A stretch of 64,000 bases of DNA from Legionella worsleiensis (GTDB lineage: Bacteria; Pseudomonadota; Gammaproteobacteria; Legionellales; Legionellaceae): positions 1-64,000 of the forward strand of contig NZ_LNZC01000007.1 of assembly GCF_001467535.1 (NCBI RefSeq), given 5' to 3'. Position numbers and translations under genes: made by a program. This document shows, in pieces, positions 44,898 through 55,909 of the stretch. The notes beneath the pieces were generated by a model, which saw nothing but the letters and a program-made list of their open reading frames with translations, was not told the DNA's origin and did not search any database. How positions within the stretch are numbered: position 1 is the stretch's first letter; each line of letters begins with the position of its first letter.

Positions 44898-47123
44898 TTA
44901 GAAAGTTGGAGAATTAACTGATTCTATTTTTTCTTCAACGCAGTTTGTTAGACTTTCACCATGAGCTTTCCAAAAAGCAAAGGTACCTTTACTCGCTTTC
45001 GAATAAATACCTAGTGTTAGAATATGGAAGATGTATTCTAAAAATTTAATTCCATTTGATGAATCACGACGATTTTTCAATATATTTTTGTTTTCTTCGG
45101 AAAGTACACTTTGCATATTGTTGATACGATCAGCTATGCTGTTCACAGTATTATCATTAAGATGGTTATTCATGGCGTTAACTATTTTATATTTATTTAA
45201 AGCCAACGAAAATTCATGAGTTAGTTGATTTGATAAAGTTCCTGAGGACGAGCATTCTATGCCAGAGTCATTAATATTAATCAGTTTATCAATATCAAGA
45301 CTGCCATCCATATGATAGCACTCCTTTATAAACTTTTCTGGTATTTGAAGTGCGAGTTTAAGTATTGATTGCTTAATATGATTTTGATATTCAGAGCATT
45401 TTTTTGTCAAGGTAAGCAAAATATTGTTGACTAAAAAAATATTTAACTCTGACTCGTTATCAATGCAAATTCGTTCAAGAAGGTCTTTATTCTCTTCATC
45501 TTTAAGGGAAATTAGTTTTGATGTCTGATCAGAAAAAAGCGATGTATAGTAGGGGCCGCGTAAGTCTTCAACAATATTAGCGTATAACTGCTGCTGCTTA
45601 GAGTCTAGTTTTTTATTAAATGAAAACCGTCTTATAACAGCCAATGCAATTCGTTCACGAATAGCTTCTCTTTCTTTAAATTGGTTTAGTATATCAGGTT
45701 TATTTTCAGTGAAATGGCTTATTATTAATTCAGCATTATGTTTAATATTGTTATACATTACAACAGGGTCATAGGGTATTATATTGCATTGGTCAGTATT
45801 GAATGTATACCCATAAGCTGGGTTAGAATAAAAAATATTAAAGACTTTATAAATAAATTCCTCTAAGCTCATGCTGGTTCTAAATTCAAAGTGGTCATGA
45901 GTACCCTCTTTGACCATTACCCCTGATGCTGTTAACCCTGGGACGGCTTCAATAGTGTATGTTTTTGATTCATCAATATTTCCTGGAGTTATAATCTCAT
46001 TTAACAGTGCGCCTGCATTGATCAATGATATCCCTTTATTTCTATTCAATACCGCTTTAAGTGCTCCAGGAACAATTGCTTCAAGATTTTTAATATAAGA
46101 CTCAACATCCTGTTTTTCACTAAAATTCCAATCTTCATTGTCATTGTGCTTATTAAATTCACTTTTTACCGCTTCTAATAACTCTGATTTAATTTGAAGA
46201 ATCTGAGGATGTTCGAGTTTAAAAAATCGATTAAAAAGGAGATTTCCTTCTGATTCTATGGCAAAACGAAAATTAATTGAATTTATAGATTCTATAATTT
46301 TTTGTTCTATGAAATGTTTTAAATATAACCGTAAAATACTTGCAGATCTTGGATTGAAAAATATTTTTTCTAAGTTAGAACACTCGCTGCTGTTATTCTT
46401 ATTCAACAGTTCTGCTAAATTATTCACGATTGCCAACACTTGGTCATCAGATGTTTCTTTAAATAATTTAGGCAAACCTGTTCCAATTTTAGCTAGTTGA
46501 TTATAGCTTTCCTTGGGTAGTAGAGATGCACCGTCTTTATCAATAAAATAACAATGAAAACGCTGGCCTTTTTTTATTAAACTCAGGTTTGTTCCTTCGC
46601 CAGAAAAATCTGAGTCTTGAACAAGAAATTCGCCTATATTAGCTGCAAACAGGTTCCCAGAAATTTTAATTTCTGATTGAGTTTCATTATCAAATATAAC
46701 TTGTTTATCAACATCTAGCGTATAACGTTGTTTGATTTCCTTAGCTTGTTTGTTGTGCCCTAAAAACCCACTGTCAGGCCACCAATTAGTATAGGCTTGC
46801 AGGGGCATATATCCATCTATTGCACGGCTAGCCATCGTTATATTAGTTGTATTTTTCTCATCATTTATAACAGTTCTTGCTTTGGGTGTAGAAAAACCAA
46901 TAGCATTAAACACTTCGAAGATGAAGTACTCATGATAGCTGCCCCGTTCTGCCAAATAATAAGCTTTTGGTTTAGATGTCTTGAGCGAGTGTTTAAAAAA
47001 TTGACCTCGTGCACCATGTGTTCCACCAAAGACAGATCCCTTAGTATCCTCTTTAAACTGCTTTCTCGGCTTTAATAACGATTTAGTTATTCTATGGTTT
47101 TTTTTTATATCATTATCACGCAT
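44898..47123 (-). CDS. Large effector-like protein, possible kinase fold
   Basis: 741 residues from the ATG at 47123, which has TTGGAA upstream; an ATG at 47162 adds 13 hydrophobic residues and has no ribosome site. The first 210 residues resemble an atypical kinase: GGTHGARGQFF, a conserved-looking YLAERGSYHEYF, then VQDSDFSGEGTNLSLI and CYFIDKDGAS, which could be catalytic Asp/Asn and metal-binding Asp. This is inference. The C-terminus (ILTLGIYSKASKGTFAFWKA then HGESL) recalls a tail I associate with Legionella effectors. AT-rich. No neighbour hints at function. Confidence 0.72.
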   Translation of the reverse strand: MRDNDIKKNHRITKSLLKPRKQFKEDTKGSVFGGTHGARGQFFKHSLKTSKPKAYYLAERGSYHEYFIFEVFNAIGFSTPKARTVINDEKNTTNITMASRAIDGYMPLQAYTNWWPDSGFLGHNKQAKEIKQRYTLDVDKQVIFDNETQSEIKISGNLFAANIGEFLVQDSDFSGEGTNLSLIKKGQRFHCYFIDKDGASLLPKESYNQLAKIGTGLPKLFKETSDDQVLAIVNNLAELLNKNNSSECSNLEKIFFNPRSASILRLYLKHFIEQKIIESINSINFRFAIESEGNLLFNRFFKLEHPQILQIKSELLEAVKSEFNKHNDNEDWNFSEKQDVESYIKNLEAIVPGALKAVLNRNKGISLINAGALLNEIITPGNIDESKTYTIEAVPGLTASGVMVKEGTHDHFEFRTSMSLEEFIYKVFNIFYSNPAYGYTFNTDQCNIIPYDPVVMYNNIKHNAELIISHFTENKPDILNQFKEREAIRERIALAVIRRFSFNKKLDSKQQQLYANIVEDLRGPYYTSLFSDQTSKLISLKDEENKDLLERICIDNESELNIFLVNNILLTLTKKCSEYQNHIKQSILKLALQIPEKFIKECYHMDGSLDIDKLININDSGIECSSSGTLSNQLTHEFSLALNKYKIVNAMNNHLNDNTVNSIADRINNMQSVLSEENKNILKNRRDSSNGIKFLEYIFHILTLGIYSKASKGTFAFWKAHGESLTNCVEEKIESVNSPTF

Positions 47124-47162
47124 TTGATTTCCAATGGCACATAAAGATAACAATAATACCAT

Positions 47163-47627
47163 GTGTTTAATTATGAATCAATATAATGCTTTTCCACTCA
47201 TATACTCTAATAAAAACTTCCAATAGGTATCCCTTTGAGCTTAAGTGATGAATAATAATTTTGTATTACTCGCTCACTATATATCCTCTGAAAACAGTCT
47301 TGCCAGCGTAAGCGGCCAATCATTAGACATTGCCATTGAGATAAGTTGAGAGAACTCGCTTATACATTGTGTATTTCTGTAATCCTGTTGTCATCTTTTA
47401 TCTTTCAGTATATGCTCAGGATCCAATCAGCATTTATTTATGACAGAGTGACTCTTATCGAAACGATAACCTTATGTTTTGTAAATAATTAGTCGGTTGT
47501 TTGTGGGTATCGAATCTTTGGTTTTATGAACACATTTTTGATTCAAATGAGTCATGTCACAAACGCATGCGGTGTTCATTAAACTGAAGTAATGGTAAGT
47601 TTTTGTTTTATTATGGAGAATGAAATA
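47163..47627. other. Intergenic region without a gene
   Basis: Upstream of both the large effector-like gene (reading left) and the small membrane protein gene (reading right). AT-rich; contains short frames only. The divergent promoters must lie here. Confidence 0.4.
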
Positions 47628-47933
47628 ATGGATAATGTGTTAACCTGGTTACCTGATTTATTGGGCTTTAAGGCAGACCCGAGTGAGTATAGAAGTGCAT
47701 GTTATCAAACTTACGGGGGTAATCCACCTCGTTGGGGGGGCGTTATGGACTCCTGTGCACTTAAGTCATCGGGCTACGAGGTGCTGTATGGTTTTTTTTC
47801 TGTACTTGGTGTGGGTTATTTAGTGATGTTGTTCCTGGCAGCTGCTGTGCAAAAAACGAATAAACAATTATCCCTTGAGGGTCCAGAAAGTAGCAATGAA
47901 GAAGGTTTGTCAACCTTAAGTCCAATCAGGTAA
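47628..47933 (+). CDS. Small single-helix membrane protein
   Basis: 101 residues from the ATG at 47628, preceded by GGAG; in-frame ATGs at 47613 and 47592 are possible. The N-terminal ~50 residues have two Cys (RSACYQTYGG, MDSCALKSSG), then a helix GFFSVLGVGYLVMLFLAAAV, then a polar tail ending STLSPIR. Family unknown. Followed by a strong terminator, which supports transcription. Confidence 0.6.
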   Translation: MDNVLTWLPDLLGFKADPSEYRSACYQTYGGNPPRWGGVMDSCALKSSGYEVLYGFFSVLGVGYLVMLFLAAAVQKTNKQLSLEGPESSNEEGLSTLSPIR

Positions 47934-47960
47934 GGTACATTTGGATTTTTTTTAATTTTG

Positions 47961-47993
47961 CTCTGGCACTGCTTTTTGGTGCCAGAGTTTTTT
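47961..47993 (+). terminator. Rho-independent terminator
   Basis: CTCTGGCAC and GTGCCAGAG form a 9-bp stem with a 9-base loop and six T follow. It lies 27 bases past the stop of the small membrane protein gene. Confidence 0.9.
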
Positions 47994-48084
47994 GATATTT
48001 CTAAATGCTCAGAAATATATGTCATGAAGTATGTAGTACTATTTTTCCACCAACTTCATGACACAAACAACGAATCACAAAGAG

Positions 48085-50025
48085 TTAATTTAATAACTCT
48101 GTTCTGTTTTTAAAACACTCCAAAGCCTGAGGATTGGCCAGGGATTGAATGTTTTGTACCGGTTGGCCATGAACAATTTGCCTGACCGCCACCTCGACAA
48201 TTTTGCCGCTAATGGTTCGTGGAATGTCCTTGACCTGCAGTATTTTGGAGGGAACATGCCTTGGTGAGGCATTTTCTTTTATAGTGCGCTTGATAAGCTG
48301 TATTAAATCCTCATCAAGGTTAATGCCTTCGCGTAATTTAACAAATAAAACTACCCGAACATCATCTTGCCAATCTTGACCTATGACGATACTGTCCATG
48401 ACGGCGTCAACTTTTTCAACTTGCCTGTAGATTTCGGCTGTACCTATTCGAACGCCACCGGGATTGAGTACGGCATCTGAACGTCCATAAATGATGAGGC
48501 CGTCATGTTGGGTTATTTCAGCAAAATCACCATGAGCCCATACACCCGGAAAACGGGTAAAATAGGCATTGGTATAGGCTGTTTTATCTTTATCGTTCCA
48601 AAATCCTACCGGCATGGATGGAAAAGGCCTGGTACAGACTAATTCACCACGTGCCTGGTGTATGGATTTCCCTTCTTCATTAAATACATCCACGTCCATC
48701 CCCAAACCAATACATTGGAGTTCACCCCTATATACTGGAAGCATGGGATTGCCTAAGGCAAAGCAGGAAATAATATCGGTTCCTCCCGAAATGGAGCTGA
48801 GCTGAACGTCATTCTTAATGTGTTCATAAACAAAATCATAATTTTTGTGCAGCAGGGGAGAGCCTGTGGAGAGAATGCATCTGAGTTGAGATAAGTTGCA
48901 TTGTTCGTTGGGTCTTACTCCTGCTTTTTCTATAGATGAAATGAATTTTGCGCTGGTTCCAAACACTGTAATACGTTCTTCATCAATCAATTTGAATAAG
49001 CGATCAGCTTCAGGATAGGTGGGTGAGCCCTCGTATAAAGTGAGTGTAACACCTAGCGCAAGAGCAGATACCGTCCAGTTCCACATCATCCAGCCGCAGG
49101 TGGTATAAAAACATAAATTGTCAGTATCTTGTAAATCGGTATGCAATCCCAATTCTTTTAAATGCTGGATTAGAGTGCCGCCCGCACCGTGAATGATGCA
49201 CTTGGGTTTTCCTGTAGTACCTGATGAAAAAAGGATGTAGATTGGATGATTAAAAGGCAGAATTGCAAACTCACAATCCATTGCCGGTTTTAGGAAATCA
49301 TTCCAATATAAGGCATCCTGGAGCTCGTTGATGTTGATTTTTTCATTAATATTGGGGCAAATCACTACTTGTTTTAATGAGGTAATTGCGGTTTTTAATT
49401 GAATAATTTTTTCAGCGCCACTATGAGTTTTTCCCTGATATTGATGCCCATCGCAAATAAACAATACCTTGGGTTCAATCTGTCCCAAACGGTCTATAGC
49501 CGCCTGTGCTCCAAAATCCGGTGAGCAAGAAGACCACACAGCTCCTAGAGAAGTCGTTGCCAGCATGGCGATTATTGTCGAGGGAATATTGGGCATGAGC
49601 GCTGCAACCCTGTCGCCAATACCTACACCAATAGCCTTGAGCCCAGCTGCGCACTGTGCAACTTCCTTGTACAATTGCCCATAACTTAGTATTTGTTTTT
49701 CATTTGCTTCGTTAATGCTGATAAGTGCTGGATGTTCATCTTGGCGTGATAATAATTTTTGTGCAAAGTTAAATCGTGCACCGCTAAACCAGTGAGCATC
49801 CAGCATGGACTCATAATAATTAAGTATTTGATGCGGCGGGGTATCAAAAGTGAGTTCAAAAAAATCGCACACAGTTTGCCAGAAGGCATCAGGATGTTTA
49901 ACCGACCAACTGTGCAGATCATGGTAGTTTTCAAAAATCTGGCAATGTTGCTCCGCTGCAAAGCGCATAAATTGCCCCATGCGGGTATTTTGAGGGTTTT
50001 TAGGGGTCCATATTACTTCGTTCAT
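48085..50025 (-). CDS. Acetoacetyl-CoA synthetase
   Basis: 646 residues from the ATG at 50025 (MNEVIWTPKNPQ); the open extension upstream is not family-like. Acyl-adenylate-forming enzyme with ILFSSGTTGKPKCIIHG, WMMWNWTVSALALG and the domain-hinge/motif text HGDFAEITQHDGLIIYGRSD and LNPGGVRIGTAEIYR, characteristic of acetoacetate-CoA ligase rather than acetate-CoA ligase. It activates the acetoacetate made by the HMG-CoA lyase encoded just upstream. Last gene of the leucine cluster. Confidence 0.93.
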   Translation of the reverse strand: MNEVIWTPKNPQNTRMGQFMRFAAEQHCQIFENYHDLHSWSVKHPDAFWQTVCDFFELTFDTPPHQILNYYESMLDAHWFSGARFNFAQKLLSRQDEHPALISINEANEKQILSYGQLYKEVAQCAAGLKAIGVGIGDRVAALMPNIPSTIIAMLATTSLGAVWSSCSPDFGAQAAIDRLGQIEPKVLFICDGHQYQGKTHSGAEKIIQLKTAITSLKQVVICPNINEKININELQDALYWNDFLKPAMDCEFAILPFNHPIYILFSSGTTGKPKCIIHGAGGTLIQHLKELGLHTDLQDTDNLCFYTTCGWMMWNWTVSALALGVTLTLYEGSPTYPEADRLFKLIDEERITVFGTSAKFISSIEKAGVRPNEQCNLSQLRCILSTGSPLLHKNYDFVYEHIKNDVQLSSISGGTDIISCFALGNPMLPVYRGELQCIGLGMDVDVFNEEGKSIHQARGELVCTRPFPSMPVGFWNDKDKTAYTNAYFTRFPGVWAHGDFAEITQHDGLIIYGRSDAVLNPGGVRIGTAEIYRQVEKVDAVMDSIVIGQDWQDDVRVVLFVKLREGINLDEDLIQLIKRTIKENASPRHVPSKILQVKDIPRTISGKIVEVAVRQIVHGQPVQNIQSLANPQALECFKNRTELLN

Positions 50026-50096
50026 GAATTGTTCTCTCTTGCTGTATACTTCCCTGATGTGTCCTATGAGCAGCAATCAGGCCTGAATGAAATGGG

Positions 50097-51005
50097 TTAA
50101 TTACAGGGATTCGCCAGTAATGCATTGGCTACTTTGGATTGATTTTTGCGTCCCAATTGTTTGCAAATCATGTCTCCAGTCGCCACGATTTTAAATATAT
50201 CAACTCCAGTATTTATTCCCAAGCCGTGCATCAGATATAACACGTCTTCGGTGGCAACGTTACCGCTTGCGCCTCGGGCATAGGGACAGCCTCCAAGACC
50301 AGCTACAGAACTATCAAAACGATACACTCCGTGGTGTAGCGATTCATGGATATTGGCAATAGCCTGACCGTAGGTATCGTGAAAGTGCATGGCCAACTGG
50401 TCTAAGGGGATAAGTCTTAAAATTTTATCCAACACGAGTTGGGTCTGTCTGGGAGTCCCAACGCCTATGGTATCCCCGAGCGATATTTCGTCCACACCCA
50501 GATCCAGCAATTTTTGCATAACCTCAGCAACTTTAGCGGGACTTACTTCTCCTTCATAAGGACAACCAAGAACACAGGAAATATACCCTCTGACTTTGAC
50601 TGCGTTAGCTTTGGCCAAATCAAGAACGGGCTTGAATCGCTCTATACTCTCTTGAATGGAGCAATTGATATTTCTTTGGTTAAACGATTCACTTGCTGCG
50701 GTGAATACGGCCACATCTCGAACCCCTGCTTGTAGCGCTTTAATCATGCCACGTTCATTAGGAACCAGTGCTGAATAGGCTATGGATGGATTTTTTAAAA
50801 TCGCACGATATACCTCTTCACCGTCCGCCAGTTGCGGTATGGCTTTGGGAGATACAAAACTGGTTGCTTCTATATGCTTTAGGCCTGTTTGACTAAGTTT
50901 ATTGATGAGTTCAATTTTATGTTCCGTGGATACAAAAGAGGACTCATTTTGCAGGCCATCACGAGGACCTACTTCTATTATTGTCACGTGTTGAGGATAG
51001 TCCAT
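50097..51005 (-). CDS. mvaB: Hydroxymethylglutaryl-CoA lyase
   Basis: 302 residues, normal. Splits HMG-CoA to acetyl-CoA and acetoacetate. TIM-barrel family text: VTIIEVGPRDGLQNE, ATSFVSPKAIPQLAD, SLGDTIGVGTP, MHFHDTYGQA (metal-binding His), and the Cys-containing GGCPYARGASGNVATEDV with the active-site Cys. 15 bases separate it from the carboxylase alpha gene upstream. Confidence 0.96.
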   Translation of the reverse strand: MDYPQHVTIIEVGPRDGLQNESSFVSTEHKIELINKLSQTGLKHIEATSFVSPKAIPQLADGEEVYRAILKNPSIAYSALVPNERGMIKALQAGVRDVAVFTAASESFNQRNINCSIQESIERFKPVLDLAKANAVKVRGYISCVLGCPYEGEVSPAKVAEVMQKLLDLGVDEISLGDTIGVGTPRQTQLVLDKILRLIPLDQLAMHFHDTYGQAIANIHESLHHGVYRFDSSVAGLGGCPYARGASGNVATEDVLYLMHGLGINTGVDIFKIVATGDMICKQLGRKNQSKVANALLANPCN

Positions 51006-51020
51006 ATTAATCTCAGTAAT

Positions 51021-52985
51021 TTATGAATCCGATTCACTGAGTGAAAGCAATTCCGCTCCTTCACTTACTTGTGCGCCTACTGTGTAAAATACATCCGCAA
51101 GTATACCATCTACTGGAGCATGAATGGTGTGTTCCATTTTCATCGCTTCCAGAATAATCAATCTGTCCCCAGCTTTGACTTGTTCTCCTGCTTTTTTCAA
51201 AATGGCAACTACTGTTGCAGGCATGGGGGCGGTCAGTTGACCTTTATGTTGCGACGCATGTGCATCCAGCTTATTCCAGCGAAAGCGCTCGATGTTTATT
51301 TGACCCTGACTGGAATATAAAGTCAGATTTCTTTCTTTGTTATCAACAGTCACTTGATAATGATGTTGGTTGAGCTCTACTTGTAAGAGATTGTCATTAC
51401 AATTTGCGCTAATGAATTCCTCGTTATCTGCCAGCTTGAGTTTGAAACTTTGCTTGTCAATTGGGGTTACATATACTTCGGTAATATCTCCATCGTGTTG
51501 GTAACGCCAAACCCAGTGACTTTGAATGTGCATCTGCCAGGCGAAAGTGTCTTTTAGTAAGGGGTCACCCACCGAGTGCACCGTTTGCAAATAATCATAA
51601 GCGACTGCCAGACGTAGTGCCAAATGCCAATTCGGGGTTGATAACTCAATGTGTTCTTGTGTTAAAAAATCAGTACTCAGCTCGGCTTGAGTAAATTTAG
51701 GGTGCTGACATATGGCTTGCAAAAACGGAATATTGGTTTTTACCCCACCTATATAATAATGGCCAAGCGCCTGACTCAAGCGTTGCAACGCTTCTCCTCT
51801 GTTATTTCCCCAAGCGATTAATTTAGCGATCATGGGATCGTAATACATGGTGATATGAGAGTTAACCCTGACTCCTGTATCAATACGAATTCCTTCGCCA
51901 TTGGGTTCTTGCAAAAAATTCAATTGCCCAATTGAGGGGATAAACCCGTTAAAAGGATCTTCCGCATAAATTCGACATTCTATAGCATGTCCTTTGGCCT
52001 TAATGTCATTTTGCGCCAGAGGAAGCGGTTGATTAGCGGCTATTTTAAATTGCCAGGCGACCAGGTCTATTCCTGTAATCATTTCAGTCACCGGGTGTTC
52101 AACCTGAAGTCGGGTATTCATTTCCATAAAATAAAATTGTTCTTGACTGTCAACCAGAAACTCAACTGTACCGGCGCCTCTGTAGTTAATTGATCGGGCT
52201 ACTTCACAGGCAGCATCAGCTAATCTGCGTCTTAAGGAATCTGTGAGATTGGGAGCAGGGGCTTCTTCGATTATTTTTTGATGCCTTCGTTGAATGGAGC
52301 AATCTCTTTCAAATAAATGAACTACAGATCCGTGATTGTCAGCGATAATTTGTAATTCAACGTGACGGGGATTGAGCAGTAGTTTTTCAATGATCATGGT
52401 GTCATCTGCAAAACTGGCGAGCGACTCTCTTTTGGCTCCAGCCAGACACGCACTAAACTCACTTTCGTTATGAACGGCTCTCATGCCTTTACCGCCGCCG
52501 CCATTCGCTGCTTTGATCAGTACTGGAAAGCCAATTTTTTTTGCTTCTGCCAGCAATCGGTCTTCTGATTGATCCTTGCCATGGTATCCTGGAGTTAAAG
52601 GAACGTTGGTTTTTTCAAGCAGTTGTTTGGCCAGCTGTTTTGAGGCCATGGCATCCAGTGCTTCAATTGAAGGTCCTATAAAAACAATGCCGGCTTCTTC
52701 ACAGGCTTTAGCAAATCCGGGATTTTCTGACAAAAACCCGTAACCAGGATGAATTGCCTCAGCCCCACTGTCTTTTGCTGCCTGAATAATATGATCTATA
52801 TTCAGATAGCTGTCTTTTGCCACCGCCTCTCCAACATAACAGGCGCTGTCAGCCAATTGAACATGAAGGCTGTTCTTGTCTGCAGATGAATAAATTGCTA
52901 CGGAATGAATCCCCATGGAGCGCGCTGTTTTTATGATTCTACAGGCTATCTCACCTCTATTAGCGATCAGAATTTTATTAAACAT
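51021..52985 (-). CDS. mccA: Methylcrotonyl-CoA carboxylase biotin subunit
   Basis: 654 residues. Biotin carboxylase ([17 protein letters not shown], then [14 protein letters not shown] [11 protein letters not shown]), then a linker domain and a C-terminal biotinyl domain with the lysine in [15 protein letters not shown]. Carboxylates 3-methylcrotonyl-CoA together with the beta subunit. Assignment as methylcrotonyl rather than propionyl or acetyl carboxylase rests on the neighbouring ivd, hydratase and lyase. Confidence 0.94.
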   Translation of the reverse strand: MFNKILIANRGEIACRIIKTARSMGIHSVAIYSSADKNSLHVQLADSACYVGEAVAKDSYLNIDHIIQAAKDSGAEAIHPGYGFLSENPGFAKACEEAGIVFIGPSIEALDAMASKQLAKQLLEKTNVPLTPGYHGKDQSEDRLLAEAKKIGFPVLIKAANGGGGKGMRAVHNESEFSACLAGAKRESLASFADDTMIIEKLLLNPRHVELQIIADNHGSVVHLFERDCSIQRRHQKIIEEAPAPNLTDSLRRRLADAACEVARSINYRGAGTVEFLVDSQEQFYFMEMNTRLQVEHPVTEMITGIDLVAWQFKIAANQPLPLAQNDIKAKGHAIECRIYAEDPFNGFIPSIGQLNFLQEPNGEGIRIDTGVRVNSHITMYYDPMIAKLIAWGNNRGEALQRLSQALGHYYIGGVKTNIPFLQAICQHPKFTQAELSTDFLTQEHIELSTPNWHLALRLAVAYDYLQTVHSVGDPLLKDTFAWQMHIQSHWVWRYQHDGDITEVYVTPIDKQSFKLKLADNEEFISANCNDNLLQVELNQHHYQVTVDNKERNLTLYSSQGQINIERFRWNKLDAHASQHKGQLTAPMPATVVAILKKAGEQVKAGDRLIILEAMKMEHTIHAPVDGILADVFYTVGAQVSEGAELLSLSESDS

Positions 52986-52993
52986 GCAAGTTC

Positions 52994-53770
52994 CTAGTTC
53001 CAGTTAGGTGTTACTTTATTTAAAAAAGCGTGCAGGCCTTTTTGTCCTTCAGCAGAAATACGTTTTTGAGCAATAAGGCTGGCTGTGTAATGAACCAGTT
53101 CCTCATCAATGTCTTTATTCGCTACATGTTGAGCCAGTTTTTTGGACATGGTCACTGCTTGAGGTGCGTTATTAATGATTTGTTTGGCGTAATTCAAAGT
53201 AAAGTCCAGTAATTGTTCTTCTGGGACAAGGTGTTGCACCAAATTAAGAGAGCAGGCTTTTGCTGCATCGAACACTTCAGCTGTCATAAACAGCATTTTT
53301 GCGTTTCGCTCTCCGATAGCTTTTACGACATAAGGACTGATTACTGCAGGTATCAATCCCAATTTTACCTCTGAAAAACAAAAGCGAGCGGAATGTGCTG
53401 CAATACTAATATCGCAGGCAGCTGCAAGTCCTGCTCCACCACCAAATGCAGAGCCCTGGATCATGGCTATGGTTGGTTTGGGGCTTTGATTCAGGGTGTG
53501 CATCAAGCGAGCCAATATCATGGAGTCTTGCAGATTTTGTGCTTCATCAAAGTCAATCATACTTTGCATCCAAGCCAAATCAGCACCAGCACAAAAATGC
53601 GCTCCATTGGCTTTGAGCACGATAACCCGGACACTGTCGTTATTGATTGCTGCGTCAAGCTGTGTTTGCATCTGTGTGAGAAGATGGTTATCAAAAGCAT
53701 TGCGTTTGTTAACCCGGTTAATGGTTAACAAACAGAGGTGATCTTGAATTTCATAAAGAAGGTCGCTCAT
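52994..53770 (-). CDS. Enoyl-CoA hydratase, probable methylglutaconyl-CoA hydratase
   Basis: 258 residues, crotonase fold: [14 protein letters not shown] (oxyanion hole and active-site loop), [17 protein letters not shown] and [17 protein letters not shown]. Sits between the two carboxylase subunits with 8- and 14-base gaps, so it most likely hydrates 3-methylglutaconyl-CoA to HMG-CoA. Confidence 0.92.
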   Translation of the reverse strand: MSDLLYEIQDHLCLLTINRVNKRNAFDNHLLTQMQTQLDAAINNDSVRVIVLKANGAHFCAGADLAWMQSMIDFDEAQNLQDSMILARLMHTLNQSPKPTIAMIQGSAFGGGAGLAAACDISIAAHSARFCFSEVKLGLIPAVISPYVVKAIGERNAKMLFMTAEVFDAAKACSLNLVQHLVPEEQLLDFTLNYAKQIINNAPQAVTMSKKLAQHVANKDIDEELVHYTASLIAQKRISAEGQKGLHAFLNKVTPNWN

Positions 53771-53784
53771 GTGTTTTATTCCAG

Positions 53785-55392
53785 TTACATGCGAAAAACG
53801 CCAAATTGAGTTGATTCAATGGGTGCATTTAAAGCGGCAGATAAACCAAGCCCCAGTATCATTCGTGTATCCTCTGGAGCTATGACGCCATCATCCCATA
53901 GCCTTGCACTGGCGTAGTAAGGATTGCCTTGTGCTTCATACTGGGAACGCAGCTGATTTTTAAACTGCTCTTCCTCTTCAATAGGCCAAATTTTACCTTG
54001 TTTGGCATATTTTTCGCTGTTGACCTGCGCCAGCACATTGGCAGCCTGCTCTCCACCCATGACTGAGATACGTGAGTTAGGCCAGGTCCAGATAAAACGG
54101 GCATTATAGGCACGTCCGCACATGGCATAGTTTCCAGCACCAAAGCTTCCGCCAACGATCACGGTAAATTTGGGTACATTGGCATTAGCAACTGCGGTAA
54201 CCATTTTTGCGCCATGTTTAGCAATTCCAGATGCCTCGTATTTGGAACCTACCATAAAGCCGGTTATATTTTGCAAAAAGATCAAGGGAATTTTACGTTG
54301 ACAGCACAATTCAATAAAATGGCTTCCTTTTAATGCACTTTCACCAAATAAAATTCCATTGTTAGCAATGATGCCAACTGGATAACCATAAAGTCTTGCA
54401 AATCCGCAGACCAGTGTTGTTCCAAACAAGGCTTTAAATTCGTCAAATTCGGAGCCATCAACCAAACGAGCGATAATCTCTCTAATATCAAAAGGTTTTC
54501 TGGGATCACTGGGGACAATTCCGTTAAGTTCTTTAGGATCGTAAAGTGGCTCTTTTGTTTGGGTGCGTGTAATGGTTTCAATCTTTTTTCTGTTCAGGTT
54601 TTCTACGGCAATACGTGCCAGATGCAGGGCATGAGCATCGTTTTCTGCATAGTGATCTGCAACGCCTGAGTGTCGGCAATGTACTTCTGCGCCGCCCAGT
54701 TCTTCCGCACTAATCACCTCACCAGTGGCCGCTTTAACTAAAGGAGGGCCGCCCAGAAAAATAGTGGCCTGATTTTTAACCATGATGGATTCGTCCGCCA
54801 TTGCAGGAACATAGGCTCCGCCAGCGGTGCATGATCCCATAACTACCGCAATTTGTGGGATGTTTCGGGCAGACATTTGAGCCTGGTTATAAAAAATCCG
54901 GCCAAAATGATCTCTATCAGGGAAGACTTCATCTTGAAGAGGTAAAAAAGCGCCACCCGAATCTACAAGATAAATACAGGGCAGATTATTGGCAAGGGCT
55001 ATTTCTTGAGCTCTTAAGTGTTTTTTAACGGTAAGCGGGTAGTAGGTACCCCCTTTTACCGTAGCATCATTGACCACAATAACGCATTCAGTTCCAGATA
55101 CTCTTCCTATACCGGCAATAACGCCTGCGGCCGGAATGTTGTCCTCATAAACCTGATAGGCTGCAAGTTGTGATAATTCAAGAAACGGACTACCAGGGTC
55201 CAATAATTGATGCAGACGTTCTCTGGGCAGTAATTTACCATGCTGCAAGTGTCGGGAGCGGGCTTTTTCATCGCCACCCAAGGCGATTTCCTTGATTCTG
55301 TTACGAAGCTCATCCACCAGAATCTGCATTGCAGCCTGATTGCTTTTAAATTCCTGACTGCCCGTGTTGATTTGACTGATTAGTTGTGCCAT
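53785..55392 (-). CDS. mccB: Methylcrotonyl-CoA carboxylase beta subunit
   Basis: 535 residues, carboxyltransferase. Text typical of the MCC beta group: [55 protein letters not shown], then [19 protein letters not shown] and [16 protein letters not shown]. Transfers carboxyl from biotin to methylcrotonyl-CoA. Ten bases follow the small membrane protein gene. Confidence 0.95.
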   Translation of the reverse strand: MAQLISQINTGSQEFKSNQAAMQILVDELRNRIKEIALGGDEKARSRHLQHGKLLPRERLHQLLDPGSPFLELSQLAAYQVYEDNIPAAGVIAGIGRVSGTECVIVVNDATVKGGTYYPLTVKKHLRAQEIALANNLPCIYLVDSGGAFLPLQDEVFPDRDHFGRIFYNQAQMSARNIPQIAVVMGSCTAGGAYVPAMADESIMVKNQATIFLGGPPLVKAATGEVISAEELGGAEVHCRHSGVADHYAENDAHALHLARIAVENLNRKKIETITRTQTKEPLYDPKELNGIVPSDPRKPFDIREIIARLVDGSEFDEFKALFGTTLVCGFARLYGYPVGIIANNGILFGESALKGSHFIELCCQRKIPLIFLQNITGFMVGSKYEASGIAKHGAKMVTAVANANVPKFTVIVGGSFGAGNYAMCGRAYNARFIWTWPNSRISVMGGEQAANVLAQVNSEKYAKQGKIWPIEEEEQFKNQLRSQYEAQGNPYYASARLWDDGVIAPEDTRMILGLGLSAALNAPIESTQFGVFRM

Positions 55393-55402
55393 GCCTGAGT
55401 CC

Positions 55403-55717
55403 TTAACGAATCAAAATAACGCTCAATACGATGATGGTCCAGATTACCCAGACAACAGCAATAAAATGAGGCATCTCTCGGCCTTTGATAGCCCTGTAAA
55501 GAAGGGCGGGTATTGCCGTGATCACTATGGGCATAAACATCAATACCAGCACTTTTCTTATAATTAATCCCCATCCAGTCTGGCTGAATATTGGTGTTAA
55601 TTTCAGATTGATGTAGGTAAATAACAGATCAATGTAAACAATAAGCAGGTGCGCATATCTGGCAAAGATTACAACCAGAACGCTCAATAAGAGATAAATA
55701 AGACTTTGTCGTAGCAT
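55403..55717 (-). CDS. Small three-helix membrane protein in the leucine operon
   Basis: 104 residues from the ATG at 55717, which has AAAGG at good spacing; an ATG two codons earlier overlaps it. Three hydrophobic helices (about residues 3-35, 53-75, 85-102), joined by short basic loops ([14 protein letters not shown]). Family unknown. It reads in line with mccB (10-base gap), so it is expressed with the catabolic genes. It could handle uptake or simply be a bystander; I cannot decide. Confidence 0.72.
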   Translation of the reverse strand: MLRQSLIYLLLSVLVVIFARYAHLLIVYIDLLFTYINLKLTPIFSQTGWGLIIRKVLVLMFMPIVITAIPALLYRAIKGREMPHFIAVVWVIWTIIVLSVILIR

Positions 55718-55793
55718 GTACATCCTTTATTTTTATTATTAACTGTTCGCCACAATTTTAACATGAATCTTTGACGCCAACGAAGTGAACGGT

Positions 55794-55837
55794 ACTATGA
55801 AAAGAAGCATGGTTAAATCCACGCTTCTTTTCATAGT
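55794..55837. other. 19-bp hairpin inside the leucine operon
   Basis: ACTATGAAAAGAAGCATGG and CCACGCTTCTTTTCATAGT pair with a single mismatch (G-U on the minus-strand RNA) around a 6-base loop. It lies between thiolase and the small membrane protein gene. No T-run on the transcript side, so it may be a processing or attenuation site. Confidence 0.55.
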
Positions 55838-55909
55838 GTCCATCACCTGGATAGGCACGGCATTAGAACGATTCACTATAGGGTGAGGTATAAGTGAATT
55901 TTTGCTTGG

